Origin: Cryptosporangium arvum DSM 44712
Lineage (GTDB): Bacteria > Actinomycetota > Actinomycetes > Mycobacteriales > Cryptosporangiaceae
Assembly: GCF_000585375.1 (NCBI RefSeq)
Contig: NZ_KK073874.1
Span: 3,906,001 to 3,970,000, forward strand
Length of the DNA: 64,000 nucleotides
Reading direction: 5' to 3'
Below are positions 60,439 to 64,000 of this stretch, one piece after another. Each line of letters opens with the position of its first letter. Within the stretch, counting starts at the first letter, position 1. The position numbers were made by a program, and so were the translations under genes. Under the pieces are notes generated by a model, which saw only the letters and a program-made list of their open reading frames with translations, was not told the DNA's origin and ran no database searches.

Positions 60439-61730
60439 GCCGGGCCGCCTGCGGCGAGCAGCGACACGGCGAGGACGTGCTTGCACGGCCCGCGCCGCCC
60501 GTACCGTTCGGACCACCACGGGCAGGTGCACCCCCAGGTGCCGTCGGCGCCGCGGTGCACGAGCCGGGTGCCGACCCGGTAGCCACCCGCGACCGGCTCG
60601 ATCTCGCCGGCGGCGACGAGTGCGCGGGCCGCCGCGTGCCGAGGGTGCGCCACGGCCAGCAGGTCCGGCCGGTAGGGCAGCTCACGGTGGAACCAGCCGG
60701 CCTCGGACCAGTCGTAACCGACGGTGCCGGAGGTGGCAAGCGCCGCGAGGGCACCGCGGACCTGCGCACCCGAGAGTCCCTCGGAGTTGGCCGAGGCGGC
60801 CGGGTCGACGGTTCCGTCCCCGCCGAGTTCGTCGGCGAGCGGGTCGGCCGCCGCGAGGTGCGGCAGCAGACCACCCTCACCGGACAGGCCACGGTTGATC
60901 CCCGGCGACAGCAGCACGGAGAACCGGACGGCGCCCAGGTCGAACTCCCAGCCGCTGGCCGTCGGCGCGCTCCCCGCGGCCACGGGAGGCCCGTAGAGCC
61001 GCAGCGTGCGGGTGAACGGCAGCAGCGGCCGGACGAGGCTGAGCCGGTGCGCCCCCGCCAGACACACCGCGCCCGGCGCGGCGACGGACGTAGCGCGCAC
61101 CGAGCGGCCGGCGGGCACGAACCAGCGATCGTCGCCGCGATGTGCTGGCAGCCGGTGCAGCAGCGCCGCGGCGTGCCCACCGGGAATCTCGGCCCGTAGG
61201 TCGAACCCGGCGGCGAGGAAGCCGGCCTCGGCCAGGCCGCGCAGCCAGCGCTCGGGCAGCGGGACGCGCTTCTCGACGACATGCGCGTTCCGCGTCGTGA
61301 CGGCGAGTTCGTCGGGCCCGATCGTCAACCGCAAGCGATCGCCGCCGCCGACCTGGGTCAGAGCCGTGTAGAGCGGCGGGTTGACGTCGACGTTCGTCGT
61401 GCCGCGCGCACGAATCTCCCCGTCCAACGCGGCCGGCAGCACGTCCAGGCGGGCGTAGAGCCCGCAGCAGCCGGACAACGTCTCGAACCGCAACCGCTCC
61501 TGCGCGCAGGTGACCACCGGATCACGCAACCCCCGGGTGCCGATCTGGTCCCGTCGAAAATCGGCCGCGGCGACGTCGGCCAGCGTGGCGAGGCCCATCG
61601 CGGCCGGCCGCGCCGCGGTGAGGAACCCCGTGAAGTACGACGCGTGACGCCCGGCCGTCTCGAGCACCAGCCCGTCGCCGGCCAGCGCCGAGGGCCGCCG
61701 ATAGACGACCTCCTGGATTCCTGCGGTCAT
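60435..61730 (-). CDS. SWIM zinc-finger protein
   Basis: The 431-aa protein ends with the SWIM motif TWGCTCPWWSERYGRRGPCK-H (CxC then CxH), which binds zinc and contacts nucleic acid or protein. The first 390 residues are a mixed fold with cysteines in RFETLSGCCGLYARLDVL. ATG 61730; the stop overlaps the DUF6493 start. The two form a conserved pair in actinomycetes whose role has not been settled as far as I know. The 77 bp upstream hold the promoter. Confidence 0.83.
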   Translation of the reverse strand: MTAGIQEVVYRRPSALAGDGLVLETAGRHASYFTGFLTAARPAAMGLATLADVAAADFRRDQIGTRGLRDPVVTCAQERLRFETLSGCCGLYARLDVLPAALDGEIRARGTTNVDVNPPLYTALTQVGGGDRLRLTIGPDELAVTTRNAHVVEKRVPLPERWLRGLAEAGFLAAGFDLRAEIPGGHAAALLHRLPAHRGDDRWFVPAGRSVRATSVAAPGAVCLAGAHRLSLVRPLLPFTRTLRLYGPPVAAGSAPTASGWEFDLGAVRFSVLLSPGINRGLSGEGGLLPHLAAADPLADELGGDGTVDPAASANSEGLSGAQVRGALAALATSGTVGYDWSEAGWFHRELPYRPDLLAVAHPRHAAARALVAAGEIEPVAGGYRVGTRLVHRGADGTWGCTCPWWSERYGRRGPCKHVLAVSLLAAGGPA

Positions 61731-61807
61731 GGATCGGCACGGTACTGACGCCCTCCGACAATTCCTGATCCCGATCGCTGCCGACCGAGACCCGCGGCTG
61801 AGCGTCG

Positions 61808-62680
61808 TCAGCGCACCCGGGTGACGGCCTCGGGCCGGGGTGGGACCGCGTCGGGGTGGAGGATCGCGGCGATGGCTTCGACGCCGTCGATCAGGCGGGG
61901 GCCGGGGCGGACGACGAGGCCGTCGGCGTCGATCGCCCAGATCTCGGCGTCCGGGAACCGGTGCGCGATGCCGCGGGCCTGGTCGGTGGCGGCGTCGAGA
62001 TGGGCGCCGCACGGGCTGACGATCACTACGTCCGGCCGCGCTCCGGTCAGCTCGTCCCAGGTGGTGGCGGCGGAGCGGGCTCCCGGCCGGGCCGCGAGCG
62101 GCTCGCCACCGGCGGCGGTCACCAGGTCGGGGATCCAATGCCCGGCCGGGAACGGTGGGTCGATCCACTCGACGACGACCACCCGGGGCCGGGGCCGGGC
62201 GGCGACCGCGTCGCGGACGGCGTCCAGCCGGGCCCGGAGCCGGGCGAGCACTGCCTCGGCTCGCTGCGGGACCCCGGCCCGGAGTCCGACGGCGGAGATC
62301 GTGCGCAGGACGTCGTCCAGGGAATGTGGATCGAGGGAGAGCACGTCGGCGCGGCACCCGAGGTGGTCGAGGGCCCGTTCGACCTGCCCGGAGGGCAGGG
62401 CGCAGACCCGGCAGAGGTCCTGGGTGAGGATCAGGTCCGGCTGCAGGCGCGCCAGCGCACCGGCGTGCAGCGTGTAGACGGCCGGGCCGGCTTCCCGCAC
62501 GTACGCGTCGATGTCGCCCGGTGTCATCCCGCGGGTGTCGCGCCCGCCGACCACGACCGTCTTCTCGCGGCGGGCGTCCGAGGGCTCGTCGCACTCGAAC
62601 GTGACCCCGTGGAGCGACTCGCCCAAGCCGAGGGCGTAGACGATTTCGGTCGCTGAGGGAAGCAGGGACACGACGCGCAC
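61808..62680 (-). CDS. Cobalamin-binding BtuF-like protein without signal peptide
   Basis: The 290-aa protein begins MRVVSLLPSATEIVYALGLG and has the BtuF-type domains VYTLHAGALARLQPDLILTQ, CRVCALPSG, VVVVEWIDPPFPAGHW and RPDVVIVSPCGAHLDAA. It is a type III periplasmic-binding fold, annotated in many actinomycetes as cobalamin-binding protein. No signal peptide or lipobox is present, so it is probably cytosolic and not an uptake receptor. GTG 62680 follows GGATG. No BtuCD genes are adjacent. Interesting in a window with two B12 riboswitches. Confidence 0.82.
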   Translation of the reverse strand: MRVVSLLPSATEIVYALGLGESLHGVTFECDEPSDARREKTVVVGGRDTRGMTPGDIDAYVREAGPAVYTLHAGALARLQPDLILTQDLCRVCALPSGQVERALDHLGCRADVLSLDPHSLDDVLRTISAVGLRAGVPQRAEAVLARLRARLDAVRDAVAARPRPRVVVVEWIDPPFPAGHWIPDLVTAAGGEPLAARPGARSAATTWDELTGARPDVVIVSPCGAHLDAATDQARGIAHRFPDAEIWAIDADGLVVRPGPRLIDGVEAIAAILHPDAVPPRPEAVTRVR

Positions 62681-62728
62681 GTCACCATCCTGCCTCGCCG
62701 GGGTCAGCGGTCCCGGTCCGGTCGGGCG

Positions 62729-63382
62729 TCAGCTCGCGCGGCAGCTGATCTCCATGCCGTCCTCGACCGGGAACGCCACGCTCACGTAGCCGTTGGCCGG
62801 GCTGCGCACGTAGCGCAGGTAGTCGGCCATCGAGTCGAAGGTGGTGTCGTCGGCGACCACCAGTGCCCCCGGGGCCAGCCTCGGCTCGAGCGCGCGCAGC
62901 ACGTCGAGGCAGGCGTCTTTCCACCCGTCCAGCAGCACCAGGCCGATCGGCCCCGGCACGTCGCGCAGCGTCTGACGGGCGTCTCCGGGCAGCAGGGTGA
63001 CCTGGTCGGCGACGCCGGCCTCGGTGAGGTTGTCGCGGGCGGCGGCCAGCTTCGTGGTGCTCAGTTCGCTGCCGTACACGTGCCCGGTGCCGTTGTCGGC
63101 GACCGCGGCGGCGAGGTAGATCGTCGAGATCCCGAAGGAGGTGCCGAACTCGACGACCGTGGTGGGGCGGGCGGAACGCGCGAGGGCGTAGAGGAGGTCG
63201 CCGCCGGCCGCGGAGATCGGCATGTAGACCTCCGCCCGCGACTCGGCGCGCTCGTGGTCCGGTGCGGCGAGGAACGCGCGGGGGTCGGCGAGGTCGGTGA
63301 CCTGCTCGTCGTCGTGCGCGGCGGCGGCGAACAGGCGGTCGAGGACACGGCGGACGGACGGGTGCGTCAAGGTCGTAGTCAT
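62729..63382 (-). CDS. Class I O-methyltransferase
   Basis: The 217-aa protein has the SAM-binding TTVVEFGTSFGISTIYLAAA, VYGSELSTTKLAAARDNL, LLPGDARQTL and the metal/substrate loop GPIGLVLLDGWKDACLDVLR, and it ends VEDGMEISCRAS. This is the caffeoyl-CoA-like O-methyltransferase group, soluble. ATG 63382 lies 2 nt from the end of the 36-bp palindrome shared with the divergent TetR gene, so the gene is presumably repressed by that regulator. Confidence 0.87.
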   Translation of the reverse strand: MTTTLTHPSVRRVLDRLFAAAAHDDEQVTDLADPRAFLAAPDHERAESRAEVYMPISAAGGDLLYALARSARPTTVVEFGTSFGISTIYLAAAVADNGTGHVYGSELSTTKLAAARDNLTEAGVADQVTLLPGDARQTLRDVPGPIGLVLLDGWKDACLDVLRALEPRLAPGALVVADDTTFDSMADYLRYVRSPANGYVSVAFPVEDGMEISCRAS

Positions 63383-63384
63383 TG

Positions 63385-63420
63385 CCCTAGAGTAGACGCA
63401 ACGTTGCGTCCACTCTAGGG
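63385..63420. promoter_or_regulatory. 36-bp palindromic TetR operator
   Basis: The arms CCCTAGAGTAGACGCAAC (63385-63402) and GTTGCGTCCACTCTAGGG (63403-63420) are complementary at 17 of 18 positions. It fills almost the whole gap between the O-methyltransferase ATG (63382) and the TetR ATG (63427), so a bound repressor would block both. Confidence 0.85.
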
Positions 63421-63426
63421 GGACTG

Positions 63427-64000
63427 ATGGGCGATGGTCACCACGGCAACCGGCACGGCCGCAGCGAGGCCGCACGGGAGGCCGTGCTGGAGGCGGCCGA
63501 CGACCTGCTCACCGAGCGGGGCTTCGCCGGAGTGACGGTGGAGGGCATCGCGGCGCGCGCCGGAGTCGCGAAACAGACCATCTACCGGTGGTGGCCCTCC
63601 AAGGTCGACATCCTCCTCGAAGCCCTCGGGTCCGACCTGGCCCAGCACCTCACCCCGGCCGACCGCGGCCCGATCGCCGAGGATCTGCGTGCCCATCTCC
63701 GGGCGCTGGCGCGCTTCCTGACCCGGTCCGATCCGGGAACGGTTCTTCGAGCCCTGGTGGGGCAGGCGCAGCACGACCCGGAGCTGGCGGCGCGGCTGCG
63801 GAGCGAGCAGCTGGCCCCGCAGCGTGAGCGCGAGACGGAGCGGCTGCTCCGCGCCGTCGAGGCCGGTGAGCTCCCGGCGGACCTCGATCCGGGGAGCGCC
63901 GTCGACCAGCTCGTCGGTCCGGTGTACTACCGGGTTCTGGTCACGGGGGAGGCGGTGCTCCCCGCGTTCACCGACGCGCTCGTCGACGGCTTCCTCCGCG
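63427..64000 (+). CDS. TetR-family regulator, cut by the window end
   Basis: From ATG 63427 the frame stays open to the window edge (191 codons). The helix-turn-helix is VTVEGIAARAGVAKQTIYRW followed by WPSKVDILLEAL, and the ligand domain resembles TetR_C_11-type regulators (LTRSDPGTVLRALVGQAQHD, PVYYRVLVTGEAV). Only a few C-terminal residues should be missing. Divergent from the O-methyltransferase across the palindrome. Confidence 0.87.
   Translation, partial: MGDGHHGNRHGRSEAAREAVLEAADDLLTERGFAGVTVEGIAARAGVAKQTIYRWWPSKVDILLEALGSDLAQHLTPADRGPIAEDLRAHLRALARFLTRSDPGTVLRALVGQAQHDPELAARLRSEQLAPQRERETERLLRAVEAGELPADLDPGSAVDQLVGPVYYRVLVTGEAVLPAFTDALVDGFLR

Overview
The window is high-GC DNA with NTG starts, frequent 4-nt start/stop overlaps, SARP and LAL/LuxR regulators, ECF sigma factors and a KstR2-type steroid regulon. 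This points to a soil actinomycete (Cryptosporangium-, Actinoplanes- or Frankia-like); the genus cannot be fixed from the sequence alone. No rRNA, tRNA, CRISPR array or intact insertion sequence was seen.

Layout. (1) 1-8.3 kb: a lone PD-(D/E)XK-type nuclease, then a minus-strand locus reading SARP regulator, small six-cysteine peptide, remnants of two redox membrane proteins (MauE-like and TlpA-like), an ABC exporter, an S26 signal peptidase and a beta-propeller lipoprotein. This looks like an export locus for a Cys-rich peptide. (2) 8.3-15.1 kb: secreted proteins, an SDR/LysR divergent pair, MFS and TauE/SafE remnants, and an arsenic cluster (arsR divergent from arsM-aqpS-arsC) with visible operator repeats. 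(3) 15.4-28 kb: a LAL/LuxR regulator, cupin, P450 remnant, ThrE exporter, ECF sigma factor, enoyl-CoA hydratase/GntR pair, hydrolase and a truncated SARP regulator whose 3' end is grafted onto a DUF3291-gene remnant. The LuxR and GntR genes share an almost identical 14-bp palindrome in the same register over their ATG. (4) 28.2-29.2 kb: broken MBL and PPOX genes. (5) 29.7-41.8 kb: a cluster for breakdown of the last two steroid rings (HIP degradation): kstR2, ipdAB, acyl-CoA dehydrogenases, fadE30, an ipdF-like SDR, fadA6, ipdC, echA20, a further SDR and a MaoC-like hydratase. It has KstR2-like boxes and also eroded members. (6) 42.3-45.2 kb: a TetR/MBL divergent pair and a broken ECF sigma/partner pair. 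(7) 45.2-51.7 kb: nrdAB and metE, each behind a cobalamin riboswitch. The two riboswitches are nearly identical, inverted, and 6 kb apart. (8) 51.8-64 kb: HAD phosphatase, a two-component system with a tandem double kinase, DoxX and VOC proteins, a DUF3291 protein, a DUF6493/SWIM pair, a BtuF-like protein, and an O-methyltransferase divergent from a TetR gene across a 36-bp palindrome.

How the genes work together. The steroid cluster is one metabolic unit controlled by KstR2. nrdAB and metE are the B12-independent counterparts of NrdJ and MetH and would be shut off together when cobalamin is plentiful. The arsenic genes form a sensing, reduction, efflux and methylation unit. Pseudogenes and internal deletions are unusually frequent, so several loci look recently eroded.
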